Numbered from the stretch's first letter, positions 17,400-26,805 are shown. The stretch: DNA of 64,000 bases from Spiractinospora alimapuensis (GCF_018437505.1 NZ_CP072467.1:5170010-5234009), one strand, 5' to 3'. Notes: a model not told the origin generated them from the letters alone. Made by a program: numbers and translations.

Positions 17400-18065
17400 T
17401 CAGTCGAGTTGGTCGCGAGCGGAACCATCGGTGGACAGCTCCGGAACGACGTCGCTGTCGGGCGGCCCCTCCAGGCTGTCCCCCGCCGACGCGTCAAGGA
17501 CGGAAACCATCCAGGTCGCCAGGTCCTGCCCCGCGCTCGCCGCCGCCTTCTCCCACAGGGTCTTGCGTTCGCTCGTCACCTTCATCTGTATCTGCGCCTC
17601 GGGCGTCGGCGCCGGGGCTGTGCTCTGCGCGGCGGCCTTGAGCCGTCTCCGTAACTCGTTCCGCGACCAACCGAAGCGTGAGGCCCGATCCAGCCATTGG
17701 TCCTGTTCCTCGGGCGCGAGGGAAACGACCTCGCTGTGGTGCTGGAAGCTCAGGTCCTTTCGACGTCGTTTCACCGGAAAATGCCGCGCGACCCACGCGT
17801 AATTCCTTAATGTTTGGTAGCTTAAAGGCGTCCCCTCCAGAGCGATGCGGTAGCGATCCGGGTATTTCGACTGGCCATACATCAGCCAATCTCCCAGCCA
17901 CCAGCCAGAGGCGTCCCAGACGAAGAAAATCTGTTCGCCCAGTTTGGCCCATTCCTCCAGTAGCAGGTCCGCAGGGAGCTGGAGGAACGAACGCTGGGCG
18001 GAATGGGTCAGTTGAGGTATCGGTGGGTAGGTGATATCGGTTCCAACGGAGCTGGGGTCCGTCAT
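17400..18065 (-). CDS. LmbU-family cluster-situated regulator
   Basis: A 221-residue DNA-binding protein resembling LmbU (lincomycin) and NovE (novobiocin) regulators. The conserved block runs from 'LPADLLLEEWAKLGEQIFFV' through 'SGWWLGDWLMYGQSKYPDRY', 'SYQTLRNYAWVARHFP' and 'RFGWSRNELRRRL'. The C-terminal 60 residues are variable. The start is ATG 18065 with a weak ribosome-binding site. Codons 81 and 86 are TTA (17823-17825 and 17808-17810), so translation may depend on bldA tRNA. It leads the leftward sugar operon and borders the 630-bp divergent control region with an inverted repeat. Confidence 0.88.
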   Translation of the reverse strand: MTDPSSVGTDITYPPIPQLTHSAQRSFLQLPADLLLEEWAKLGEQIFFVWDASGWWLGDWLMYGQSKYPDRYRIALEGTPLSYQTLRNYAWVARHFPVKRRRKDLSFQHHSEVVSLAPEEQDQWLDRASRFGWSRNELRRRLKAAAQSTAPAPTPEAQIQMKVTSERKTLWEKAAASAGQDLATWMVSVLDASAGDSLEGPPDSDVVPELSTDGSARDQLD

Positions 18066-18697
18066 AACCTGGCTGTTCCTTCCATGCTCGGGTAGGCCAT
18101 GTGCGCAGTGTCCTTACTGTGCGGGGGCGGGGCACGTGTGTCTGCTCGAATGATTGTCCACGAACGAGTGAGCTGTGTCCATGCGAGGAAAGGTGAATTC
18201 CGGCCGAATGATTATGTGTTGTAATCATTCGATCACTGAAAGTGTTGCACTGATGGATTGTCCGGGTGGCAATCGATATAGGCTCCGACGTTGTTTTTCG
18301 TTCGAATGTCCATGCTTTAGTAGCTCCTAGCCAGCGGTTCGGCTCCGTGTAATGCGTGACCCGCCCTGCCGTGTGTCGTGGCTGATCGACGTGGCTCGCC
18401 GCGCAATTGGGGTATTGCTGACTGTCCCGCCGGCGAGACAGTCTTCACCTTTTATTCGCCCTTCGGGTGGGTGGTCTGTCCGGGTTGTCGGGGGGCTCGC
18501 TTGGCGTGATCAGCACATGGTGTGACTGGTGGTCAATGCGCAGAGTAACGGGATCGCGATTGCGAACACAGAGCGTGGTCGCGCTCGGGTGGGCGTTCTG
18601 TTCGCGAAAAACCGGAGAAAGTCTTTCTGGAGCGGTGAATAGTATTGTTCGTCTCCCGTGTCTGGCCTCGTCGCGGTGAGCGACGTAGATTGCTGCC
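18066..18697. promoter_or_regulatory. Divergent control region of the biosynthetic locus
   Basis: A 632-bp relatively AT-rich gap between the regulator/sugar operon (left) and the first carrier-protein operon (right). It contains a perfect inverted repeat at 18205-18231, a matching half site CGAATGATT at 18147-18155 and a shorter CGAATG near 18302. No gene is credible. Confidence 0.65.
18205..18231. promoter_or_regulatory. Perfect inverted repeat, candidate operator
   Basis: Arms CGAATGATTA (18205-18214) and TAATCATTCG (18222-18231) are exact reverse complements with a 7-bp spacer. The half site recurs 58 bp upstream. The arrangement suits a dimeric activator or repressor; the LmbU-type protein next door is the obvious candidate, which is inference. 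Confidence 0.6.
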
Positions 18698-18946
18698 ATG
18701 CCAGAGCGTGCGAATATCGACTTTGATTCTGTTGTCAAGATGATCGAAGAAGTCTCGGGTGTTTCGGGGGATTCGGTCCGGAAAGACAGTCTTCTCGTCG
18801 AGGACCTGGATATCGACTCCCTCACCATGGTGGAAATAGCGTTCAATCTGCAGCGGGAGATCGGGATCGAGATCCCCGACGAGAAGCTCGCCGACGTACG
18901 CACCCCTCAGGACCTCCACGACTTGTTGATCAACGGTGACCACTAG
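18698..18946 (+). CDS. Acyl carrier protein 1
   Basis: Free-standing carrier protein of 82 residues. Ser41 in 'DLDIDSLTMVEIAFNL' is the 4'-phosphopantetheine attachment site, and the acidic helix pattern is typical. It is the first gene of a rightward unit with the short acyl-AMP ligase (54 bp downstream) and the ammonia-lyase, so it probably carries the acid made by those two enzymes. GC content is lower than in its neighbours. Confidence 0.9.
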   Translation: MPERANIDFDSVVKMIEEVSGVSGDSVRKDSLLVEDLDIDSLTMVEIAFNLQREIGIEIPDEKLADVRTPQDLHDLLINGDH

Positions 18947-19000
18947 CTGGTCTCGGCATCGCTGGGGATCCCCGAACCATCACTGAGCAGAGGCGGCACC

Positions 19001-20119
19001 GTGACTTTTCTCGATACCTCCCCCGAGGAGCTGCTGAGTAATGGCACAGCGGCCCCGGAAATCAATGACCGTCCCTGGTCTGTTCGTTGGGACCACGAGA
19101 GTGGCGCCGCTGAGCGAATCGCCGCGCGGTTCCCCCCGCTGGTTGATTTCCATACCTCGGGGAGCACCGGGGAGTCCCAACGGTGGCGTAGGTCGTGGGA
19201 CCAACTGTGGCGGGAGGCCGGCATGTTGGCCGACCTGGCGGGGCGAGACCGGCCGGACGCCGTGCTGTCCTTCGCTCCGCCCCGCCACGTCTACGGGGCC
19301 CTGGCCACACTGCTCATGCCGGCGCGCCTCGGCCGCCCCGCCTGGTACCGGCCCCAATACTTCGGGCATATGCCCGCGCCGGCCGGCAGGCGATGGACCA
19401 TCGTGGCCGTGCCGTGGACGTACTCCATCCTGCTCCGACAACGAGCGTGGATCGAACAGGTGAGCCACATATCGGTGCTGCACAGCACCGCCATGCTTCC
19501 GCCGACGGCCGAACGACTCCTACGTCGCCTGGGGCCGGACAAGATGTCGCTCACCGAGATCTTCGGGTCCACGGAGACCGGGGGTATCGCCTGGAGAACC
19601 AGAGAACGTGACGACCCACCGTGGAACCTCTTCGCCGACGTGGAGTACGCGAAGACCACGGAGGACGGACGGGAGGCCCCATTGGTCGTCCGCAGTCCCC
19701 GGTTGGCGATCGGAGCGTCGGGAGCCCGCCTGGATCTCTGGGAGACGGGCGACTACGTCACCCCCGACGGCGACCGCCGCTTCCGTTTCTCCGGTCGAAG
19801 GGAACGGCTGGTCAAGGTCAACGGTCGACGCGTCAACCTCGACGTCGTGGAGTCGGATTTCCGGTCGGTGCTGCCCTGCGCGGACCTGGCGTGCCTGCCC
19901 ATGTCGCACGACGTCAGCGGAGAGCACATCGAGCTCCTCATCGTCCCCGGGCCCGACGGCGTGCGCGGGGAGGACGACGTGCGAGGCCGGCTCGCCGCGG
20001 CGCAGGGGCAACTCCAGCCACGCCAGATCACCTTCGTTCCGAGTATCGACCGGTCGGACTCCGGCAAACCGCGACAGCGACAGCCTGGCTCCCCCCACTC
20101 CCTGGAGGTCACCGAATGA
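19001..20119 (+). CDS. Short acyl/aryl-AMP ligase
   Basis: Adenylate-forming enzyme, only 372 residues against about 500 for normal acyl-CoA ligases; the N-terminal part of the large domain is missing. Core motifs are present: 'FHTSGSTGESQRW' (50-62, phosphate loop), 'EIFGSTETGGIAWR' (186-199), 'LWETGDYV', 'FSGRRERLVKVNGRRV' and a C-terminal 'RSDSGKPRQR' with the catalytic Lys. The start is GTG 19001. It overlaps the ammonia-lyase gene (ATGA) and follows carrier protein 1, so it probably loads a cinnamate-type acid onto that carrier. The substrate is inferred from neighbours only. Similar short ligases occur in aryl-polyene clusters. Confidence 0.8.
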   Translation: MTFLDTSPEELLSNGTAAPEINDRPWSVRWDHESGAAERIAARFPPLVDFHTSGSTGESQRWRRSWDQLWREAGMLADLAGRDRPDAVLSFAPPRHVYGALATLLMPARLGRPAWYRPQYFGHMPAPAGRRWTIVAVPWTYSILLRQRAWIEQVSHISVLHSTAMLPPTAERLLRRLGPDKMSLTEIFGSTETGGIAWRTRERDDPPWNLFADVEYAKTTEDGREAPLVVRSPRLAIGASGARLDLWETGDYVTPDGDRRFRFSGRRERLVKVNGRRVNLDVVESDFRSVLPCADLACLPMSHDVSGEHIELLIVPGPDGVRGEDDVRGRLAAAQGQLQPRQITFVPSIDRSDSGKPRQRQPGSPHSLEVTE

Positions 20120-21636
20120 AGACGCCGACGACGCACCCCACGCGTGAGACCGTGGGCGCGCGGGTGGGGAGTCTGTTGCGCGATGCGGCGGAGGACGCGC
20201 TGATAGCGCCCTGCTCGGCGGAGGAGCTCGCCGGGATGCGCGCCAGCGTCCATACGCTCGCCGACACCGTCGCCACCGACCAGGTCTACGGGGTGACCCG
20301 CGGCTTCGGCGCCCTCGTCGAGTACGAGGCGGCCGCGTCGCGGCTGGCTCAGGGAACGGGGCTGATCTCTCACCTGGGAACCGGTCAGGGTGAGCCGCTG
20401 AGCCCCCAGGTGAGTCGACTCGTGCTGTGGTTACGGTTGCAGAGCATGCGTCGCGGGTTCTCCGCGGTGGAGCCGGAGTTCTGGGACCAGATCGCGGGTC
20501 TGTGGAACCGCGGGTTCACCCCCGTCATCCCGTCGGAGGGCACGGTCAGCGCGAGTGGTGACCTACAGCCGCTCGCCCACGCCGCCCTCGCCTTCACCGG
20601 CTTCGGCGAGGCGTGGACTCGCGGCGACACAGGACAGTGGACCCGCCAGCCGGCGCAGGACGCCCTGCGTGCCCTCGGGCACCACCCACTGAGATGGCCG
20701 GCGCGAGAGGCCCTCGGCTTCGTCAACGGCTCCAGTGTCAGCCTTGCCGTGAGCCTGGTGAACCACCGAGAGAGCCTGCTGATCGCGCGTGCCGTCGCGG
20801 CCCTCACCGCACGGATCGTCCGCCTGCTCCAGGCGACCCCCGAGGCCTACGACGACGCCTTCGCGACCGCCCGAGGCCAGGCCGGACAACGGACGGCGGC
20901 ACGCTGGATTCGCGACGACCTGCCAGTGGACGCCAAACGCGGGCACGACCGACCGCTCCAGGAGCCCTACAGTCTGCGATGCGCGCCCCAGGTGATCGGC
21001 GCTGTCCTGGACCAGTTGGCCCTCACCGAGGACATCCTGGTGCGCGAGGCCGAGGGCTGCACCGACAACCCGATCAGTCACGAGGGGCGGATCCTGCACG
21101 GTGGCAACTTCCACGCCCTACCCGTCGGCCTGTGCTCCGACCAAGCCGGACTCGCCCTCCACCAGGTCGCCTACCTCGCCGAGCGCCAGCTCGCACTCCT
21201 CTGCTCGCCGGGCACCAACGGCGGTATGGCGCCGATGCTCACGCCGAACCCGGGAGCCGCCACCGGCGTCGCCGGAGTCCAACTCAGCGCGACCTCCTTC
21301 GTGTCCCGGATCCGCCAACTCGTCTACCCCGCCAGCCTGACCTCGCTCCCCACCAACGGTGCCAACCAGGACCACGTCCCCATGGCCCTGAACGGCGCGG
21401 CGTCGGTCACCAAGGCCGTCGACCTCGCCTGGCTCATCGTCGGGTCGCTCGCGGTCGCCGTCGCCCAGGGCTCCGCGCTGGTACCCACACCCCTCCCCAC
21501 ACCTCACCCTTGGTCCGCTCTCGCGGAACTGTCGCCCCCCATGGACCTCGACCGCCCCCTCGCCGCCGAGGTCCGTGCCGCCGCCAGCCTCATGCGCCAA
21601 GCCGCTGAGACGTGGGTCGACGAATCGAACCCCTGA
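20116..21636 (+). CDS. MIO aromatic ammonia-lyase, tyrosine-type (or aminomutase)
   Basis: Member of the HAL/PAL/TAL family, 506 residues. Ala146-Ser147-Gly148 in 'GTVSASGDLQPLAH' would cyclise to the MIO cofactor, and Tyr58 in 'VYGVTRGFG' is the catalytic Tyr. His86-Leu87 in 'GLISHLGTG' aligns with the HL selectivity pair of tyrosine ammonia-lyases. The hutH protein at 61345-62883 instead has Ser-His at the same columns. The likely product is 4-coumarate, or beta-tyrosine if it is a mutase. The start is ATG 20116, overlapping the ligase stop; a longer upstream frame lies inside the ligase gene and is rejected. Confidence 0.85.
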   Translation: MKTPTTHPTRETVGARVGSLLRDAAEDALIAPCSAEELAGMRASVHTLADTVATDQVYGVTRGFGALVEYEAAASRLAQGTGLISHLGTGQGEPLSPQVSRLVLWLRLQSMRRGFSAVEPEFWDQIAGLWNRGFTPVIPSEGTVSASGDLQPLAHAALAFTGFGEAWTRGDTGQWTRQPAQDALRALGHHPLRWPAREALGFVNGSSVSLAVSLVNHRESLLIARAVAALTARIVRLLQATPEAYDDAFATARGQAGQRTAARWIRDDLPVDAKRGHDRPLQEPYSLRCAPQVIGAVLDQLALTEDILVREAEGCTDNPISHEGRILHGGNFHALPVGLCSDQAGLALHQVAYLAERQLALLCSPGTNGGMAPMLTPNPGAATGVAGVQLSATSFVSRIRQLVYPASLTSLPTNGANQDHVPMALNGAASVTKAVDLAWLIVGSLAVAVAQGSALVPTPLPTPHPWSALAELSPPMDLDRPLAAEVRAAASLMRQAAETWVDESNP

Positions 21637-22726
21637 CCATCCAATCGGCGTATGGATCAGTGGAGCGTGACTCGGAGTGAGCCCCCACCGAATGCGCGGG
21701 GGCCTGGCCGTGGCGACGTCGCCCGGTGTGGTCCTGGATCGGGTTGGCAGGCTGGTGTCGGCGACGGCCCGCTCCTCGCTCGAACGGTCATCGGCGTCGG
21801 TCGGGTGTCGCGCTCGCGATCGCGGGTCGTGTCCGCGATCCGCCCATGCGCACTGCGTGCCCAGCGGTACGTTCACCGCCGACCGACCGGGCACACGCAC
21901 CGACGGCCACTCCTCGACCCGCGGGGACGGACGTTGAGGGGCGGCACGCTGACCGGGGTGGGAGGGCGCGGGGCTGGTCCACCGCAGCGGGGCCGTGGTC
22001 GTGTCGAGGCGGCGTGCCGGCCACCGCTGGTCACGCCACGGTGGCCACCCCGGTGCGTGGCCCCTTCCTCACCGGCCCGTGGCCGCGGGGCGATGAGGTG
22101 GCAGCACCGCGCGACTGGCGCCGGTCGGTGCTTGTCGGGCCGGGATCCGGGGGCGACGTGGTGTGGTGGGCGCGGGTGTCGAGGCACCCTCCACCACCCA
22201 CCGCGCGGGGGCTTGACCGTGGCGTCCAGGATGCGCGAGCCGACGTTCCCGACCAGGCGCACGCAACTGTCTCCGCCGAACCCTCCCCTGACCGTCGAGC
22301 ACAGAGAACGTCCGTTGACCCCAGGGCGCTGTTCGACGGCCCGGCGGCCTCGGTGGAGCGTGGCTTCGATGGGGCGACCGGGTGCGCCCCTGGGCCGGTC
22401 CGACGTGCGCGTGCCATCGAGGGGGGCCGGGGTGCGGGCCGTCCTCGAGGTCCGCGGAGCGCCGTGGGGCCGCGGCGCGCACTCGTCCCAGTCCCTGGTG
22501 GACGCGCTGGCCCTTCCAGGGGACCGTTCGCGTGGAACCGGGACCAGACCCGTGCGTCGAGCGTCGGGTGGGAGGCCCCGCCCCGGCGCTAGCCAGCCGC
22601 TGGCCGCGATCCACCCCAGCGGGGCGAACGGCGATCGACCATCCCAGGAGCCCGGCCGATCGCGGCCTTCTCTGTTCGCCGTCCTTCACCGTCTGACGAC
22701 CGACCCGCCGCCAATTCGGGAGCGCC
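21637..22726. other. 1.09-kb gap with no recognisable gene
   Basis: Unusually long for this gene-dense locus. Frames of 229-393 codons cross it on both strands, but their translations are dominated by Arg, Gly and Pro without hydrophobic cores or known motifs, as expected for non-coding high-GC DNA. It may hold the promoter of the fatty-acyl-AMP ligase gene or a decayed gene. I see no clear repeat or terminator. Confidence 0.5.
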
Positions 22727-24550
22727 ATGTTCTTCGAACCACTTCCCACTCCCACCACCGCGCCCGCGTCAGGGAACCTGATGCCGGTCGGGGCCCGGAC
22801 CGGTCACACAGCGACGTTGGAGTACTTCCCTGACGTGGTGCGGCGCATCGCGGGGGAACGACCGGACCAGCCGGCGCTGACGGTGCTGGACGGGGGGATC
22901 GCCGCCGCCGACATCGAGGACGACGCCTTGACACGCGGTGCGCGGACCCTGGACTACGCGACGCTGGACCTACGGGTGCGAGCGCTGGCCGTCGCGCTGC
23001 GGGAGCGGTGTGACTCCGGGACGCGGGTCGCCATCCTCTGCGCGCACGACGAGCACTACATCGTCGCCTTCCTCGCCTGCCTCTACGCCGACGTGGTGGG
23101 GGTACCGCTGCACGCTCCGGAGTTCTTTCGGGGTCAGGCACGGCTGCGGGCCGTGCTTCGGGGCAGCGCCCCGGGCGTCGTGTTGACCACCTCCCGCCTG
23201 GACCGACCCGTGCGCGTCGCGTTGAAGGACGCGGCCGCCCGGGCCGAGGTCATGCACGTCGACACTCTGGACACCGCGGCGGCCGGGGCGTGGCGCCGGC
23301 CCGACTACGCGCCGGGACGCGTCGCGTACCTGCAGTACACCTCCGGCTCCACGCGGGCGCCGGAGGGTGTGCGGATCAGTCACCGGAACCTCGCCGTGGC
23401 GGCATGGCAGTTGCGGCGCCACTTCATGCCCGCCCGGACCGCGGTCTCCTGGGTGCCGCTCTTCCACGACATGGGGCTGATCTGCGGCGTGGTCAGTCCG
23501 TTGGCCGCGGGCGTCCACATGGTGCACATGAGTCCCGTGCAGTTCCTGCGTGACCCCTTCCTGTGGTTGGCCATGATCTCCCACACGAGGGCGGACTGGA
23601 CCGTCGCGCCGAACTTCGCCCTGCGGTACTGCGTCGACGCGGTCGACCCGAAACGCGCCGCGTCACTCGCGCTCGACTCCCTGAGCGTCCTCGCCATCGG
23701 CGGCGAGATGGTCCGCCCCGAGACCCTGGACGTCTTCGCGGACCGGTTCTCGGTGGCCGGGTTCCATCCGTCCGCTCTCGCCCCCAGCTATGGACTCGCG
23801 GAGGCCACGCTCACTGTCGCGGTGTCGCCACGGGGCGCGGGGAACCAGCCACGCGCCTTCGACCGCTCCGCACTCGTGCGCGGCGTCGCGACACCGGCCC
23901 CCTCGGCGGGGGCGGTCGGACCCACCACCCGACTCGTCGGCTGCGGGGAGGTCGTCGCCGCGATGGACATCCGGATCGTGGACCCCGACCAGCGTCGGGT
24001 GCTGGCACCCGGGCACGTGGGCGAGGTCTGGGTCCGCGGCCCGAACTGTTCGGACGGGTACTGGGGCGCCGCGGAGGACCCGCTGGAGCGATTCTCAGCC
24101 CGCCTGGTGGGGGAGGACGACGACGGGAGGCCATGGGTCCGGACCCGAGACGCCGGCTTCGTTCACGAAGGTGCCCTCTACGTCACGGGTCGAATCGACG
24201 ACGCGATCATCCTGCGAGGTGAGAACCACTTCCCCGAGGATCTCGAAGGCACGGTCGAGGAGGCGCTGCCCGGAACCCGAGCCGTCGTCATCGCCGTGGA
24301 ACCCGAGTACGTGGGCGGGAGGCGTCCTGACCCTCGAGTCGTCGTGCTGGTGGAGACACGACGCCGGTCGGTCGGCGGTCCCGAGGTCCCTGAACCGATC
24401 GACACGGTTCGCCGTGCGGTCCGCCGCGAGCACGGCGTCGCGGTGGCGGACGTCGTGCTCGTTCGGTCCGGCAGCCTCCCCCGGACGACGAGTGGAAAGC
24501 CGAGGCGCGCCGCCTGTCGGGAGCGCTATGTGGCCGGTGCGCTGCGCTGA
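22727..24550 (+). CDS. Fatty-acyl-AMP ligase (FAAL)
   Basis: FadD32-like adenylate-forming enzyme of 607 residues that would activate a fatty acid as acyl-AMP and pass it to a carrier protein rather than to CoA. Motifs are 'YLQYTSGSTRAPEGV' (phosphate loop), 'SWVPLFHDMGLICGV', 'PSYGLAEATLTV', 'TRDAGFVHEGALYVTGRIDDAII' and C-terminal 'LPRTTSGKPRRAAC' with the catalytic Lys. The start is ATG 22727 with CGGGAGCGCC upstream; Met19 is an alternative. Its 3' end overlaps the convergent glycosyltransferase gene by 25 bp. The carrier partner could be either of the two free carrier proteins. Confidence 0.9.
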   Translation: MFFEPLPTPTTAPASGNLMPVGARTGHTATLEYFPDVVRRIAGERPDQPALTVLDGGIAAADIEDDALTRGARTLDYATLDLRVRALAVALRERCDSGTRVAILCAHDEHYIVAFLACLYADVVGVPLHAPEFFRGQARLRAVLRGSAPGVVLTTSRLDRPVRVALKDAAARAEVMHVDTLDTAAAGAWRRPDYAPGRVAYLQYTSGSTRAPEGVRISHRNLAVAAWQLRRHFMPARTAVSWVPLFHDMGLICGVVSPLAAGVHMVHMSPVQFLRDPFLWLAMISHTRADWTVAPNFALRYCVDAVDPKRAASLALDSLSVLAIGGEMVRPETLDVFADRFSVAGFHPSALAPSYGLAEATLTVAVSPRGAGNQPRAFDRSALVRGVATPAPSAGAVGPTTRLVGCGEVVAAMDIRIVDPDQRRVLAPGHVGEVWVRGPNCSDGYWGAAEDPLERFSARLVGEDDDGRPWVRTRDAGFVHEGALYVTGRIDDAIILRGENHFPEDLEGTVEEALPGTRAVVIAVEPEYVGGRRPDPRVVVLVETRRRSVGGPEVPEPIDTVRRAVRREHGVAVADVVLVRSGSLPRTTSGKPRRAACRERYVAGALR

Positions 24551-25788
24551 CCCTGGCGGGCGAGCTCCAGAAGTGCCGGAACCACGTCGGTGGGAGTCGG
24601 CATGGCGGACATCTCGTCGCCGAGGCGCGCTGCGGCGGCGCCAAAGGTGGGGTCGGTGAGAAGCCGTTCGACCTCGGCGCGTACCCGGCCCGGCGTCGCC
24701 GCCTCCTGGTCGATCCGTAGTCCCACGCCCAGCGCGTCGAGCACGCGCGCCATGCTGGGTGCCTCCAGTTGGGAGGGGATCGCCAGTTGGGGCAGGCGAT
24801 AGAGCGAGCTGGTGGCCGTCGAGCCGAAGCCGGCGTGGTGCACCATGACCGCACAGGTGGGGGCGAGCGCGTGTAGCGGAACGAAGTCACGGCAGCGCAC
24901 GTTGACCGGCATGTCCGTGCCGTCGGTGACCGGTGCCGCGACGACTTCCACGTCCAGACCGGCCAGTTCCCGGACGATCTCCCGCACCGGAAGGGGAATC
25001 CGTGCGCCACGGTCGGAGGCGGTGAGGCCCAGACTGATCCCCACACGTGGGCGGGAGGGCGGCTCGCGGAGCCACGCGTCGACGGCCGAGGGCCCGTTGT
25101 AGGGGACATAGCGCATCGGGACGTAGGTGATCCCGGAGGGAAGCCGAAACGCGGACGGCAGTTGGTCGATGGTCGCGTACCCGAGTGTGAGCCGCTCGGT
25201 GTACTCGACCCCCGCGGCGTCGGCCACCCGCGCGAGCCAGGACGCCAACGGGTCGTCCTTCGGTCCGAGTCCGTGATCGTCCCGCAGTCGCACGAACTCC
25301 TCGCGGAGACGTCCGTGGACGTCGACCCCGAGTGTCGTGCGTACGTGGGGAACACCGACCGCCTCAGCCGCGACGGCACCCACGTAGGTGGTCGGCTCCC
25401 ACACCACCAGATCCGGTTCCCATGATCGGCAGAACTCGATCAACTCCCCGCCGATCGCCTCGTTGATCAACTGGAACCACCACGGAACGATCATCTCGTA
25501 GCCGGCCCGTAGCCGCTCCCACGTCAGCTCCTCGGAAGGAACGTCGGCGGCGTCGAACGGCGGGACCTGGGCCCAGCGGGTCGCGCCGAGGACGGTCTGG
25601 AGTACCCGCCAGAGGTCGTGGTCGTGCCCCACCGGGACCGCGGTCAGGCCGGTCCGGGTGATCGCTCCCTCCAGTTCCGGGTTGCTCGCGATCCGGACCT
25701 CGTGCCCCGCGGCCCGAAAGGCCCACGCCAGGGGAACCATGCTGAACAGATGGGACTTCTCCGAGTACGTCGCGAACAATATACGCAT
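24526..25788 (-). CDS. Glycosyltransferase 1 (EryCIII/DesVII-like, GT1)
   Basis: A 420-residue GT-B enzyme likely to transfer the dTDP-aminodeoxysugar. 'MRILFATYSEKSHLFSMVPLAW' opens the acceptor domain, and 'VMVHHAGFGSTATSSLYRLPQLAIP' is the nucleotide-sugar signature of the antibiotic macroside family. 'TYVPMRYVPYNGPSAVDAWL' is the linker seen in EryCIII-type enzymes. ATG 25788 is preferred over 25818 because AAAGGCGG precedes it and it aligns with GT 2 at 32363-33616. It is transcribed alone leftward, divergent from rmlA. No P450-like helper gene (EryCII/DesVIII type) is in the window. Confidence 0.88.
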   Translation of the reverse strand: MRILFATYSEKSHLFSMVPLAWAFRAAGHEVRIASNPELEGAITRTGLTAVPVGHDHDLWRVLQTVLGATRWAQVPPFDAADVPSEELTWERLRAGYEMIVPWWFQLINEAIGGELIEFCRSWEPDLVVWEPTTYVGAVAAEAVGVPHVRTTLGVDVHGRLREEFVRLRDDHGLGPKDDPLASWLARVADAAGVEYTERLTLGYATIDQLPSAFRLPSGITYVPMRYVPYNGPSAVDAWLREPPSRPRVGISLGLTASDRGARIPLPVREIVRELAGLDVEVVAAPVTDGTDMPVNVRCRDFVPLHALAPTCAVMVHHAGFGSTATSSLYRLPQLAIPSQLEAPSMARVLDALGVGLRIDQEAATPGRVRAEVERLLTDPTFGAAAARLGDEMSAMPTPTDVVPALLELARQGQRSAPAT

Positions 25789-25919
25789 TTTCCGCCTTTC
25801 GGTTTCGAGGTCGCGCATTGCTGTCTACGGACGCGCCGAGTATTCTCGAATTCACGATTCCCGCTGAAGGGTTCACTGTATCGCGGTGTCAAGAATTACT
25901 GCCGACTCGGATGGTGTGC

Positions 25920-26792
25920 ATGAAGGGGATCATACTCGCCGGTGGTGGCGGGACCCGATTAATGCCGGTCACCTCCACCGTTTCCAAACAACTGTTACCC
26001 GTGTTCGACAAGCCGATGATCTACTATCCACTGTCCGTGTTGATGTTGGCGAACATCAGGGAAGTTCTCATAATATGTTCGCCGGATTCAATGGCGCCGA
26101 TTCAGGCGGCCCTGGGCGACGGTTCTCGCATCGGCATCGACATCAGCTACGCCCTCCAAGAGGAACCGCGGGGCATCGCCGACGCGTATCGGGTGGGGGC
26201 GGACTACGTCGACGGCTCCAGCTCGGCGCTCATCCTGGGCGACAACATCTTCCACGGACCAGGCTTCAGCCTGACGCTGCGTCAGGCGCGGGAGAAATTG
26301 GACGGATGTTTCCTGTTCGGCCACACCGTGTCCGACCCCGAGCGCTACGCCGTCGGAGAGGTCGACGAGAACGAGGAACTCGTTCGGATCGAGGAGAAGC
26401 CCGAGGCGCCCCGGGCCAACAACGCGATCACCGGACTGTACTTCTACGACGCGGACGTCGTGGAGATCGCCCGCCAGATACAACCGTCCCCGCGTGGAGA
26501 ACTGGAGATCACGGACGTCAACCAGGTCTACCTGGAGATGGGGCGGGTCGGGTTCGAGCCGCTGGGACGTGGATTCACCTGGCTGGACGCCGGCACGTAC
26601 CGGTCGTTGCAGGACGCGAGTCAGTACGTGCAGATGATCGCCGACCGGCAGGGGATCAGGGTCGCCTGCCTGGAGGAGGTCGCGGCCCGCATGGGGTTCA
26701 TCGACAGCGACGCGTGCTACGAACTCGGTCTGGCGATGCGCGGATCGGAGTACGGGCGCTACGTCATGAGTGTCGCCGCCGAACTCGGGTGA
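25920..26792 (+). CDS. rmlA: Glucose-1-phosphate thymidylyltransferase
   Basis: Makes dTDP-glucose, the entry step of the sugar pathway. The 290-residue protein has 'ILAGGGGTRLMPVTSTVSKQ' (nucleotide loop and catalytic Lys), 'DKPMIYYPLSVLM', 'LGDNIFHG' (metal Asp) and 'RGFTWLDAGTY'. The start is ATG 25920; in-frame codons upstream have no homology. Codons 14 and 26 are TTA (25959 and 25995), rare in such genomes and a hint of bldA control. It lies 13 bp before rmlB. Confidence 0.95.
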   Translation: MKGIILAGGGGTRLMPVTSTVSKQLLPVFDKPMIYYPLSVLMLANIREVLIICSPDSMAPIQAALGDGSRIGIDISYALQEEPRGIADAYRVGADYVDGSSSALILGDNIFHGPGFSLTLRQAREKLDGCFLFGHTVSDPERYAVGEVDENEELVRIEEKPEAPRANNAITGLYFYDADVVEIARQIQPSPRGELEITDVNQVYLEMGRVGFEPLGRGFTWLDAGTYRSLQDASQYVQMIADRQGIRVACLEEVAARMGFIDSDACYELGLAMRGSEYGRYVMSVAAELG

Positions 26793-26805
26793 TGGAGGGA
26801 GAGCG

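Noticed and set aside
17400-18065. ParB-like or plasmid replication protein
   Set aside because: The ordered blocks 'SGWWLGDWLMYGQSKYPDRY' and 'SYQTLRNYAWVARHFP' are those of LmbU/NovE regulators; there is no ParB nuclease or partition context.
20116-21636. A second histidine ammonia-lyase
   Set aside because: The selectivity pair is His-Leu, not Ser-His as in hutH here, and it is coupled to a ligase and carrier protein rather than to hut genes.
21652-22833. A 393-codon plus-strand frame across the gap and into the FAAL gene
   Set aside because: The composition is Arg/Gly/Pro-rich with no domain, it overlaps the well-supported FAAL start out of frame, and it has no ribosome site.
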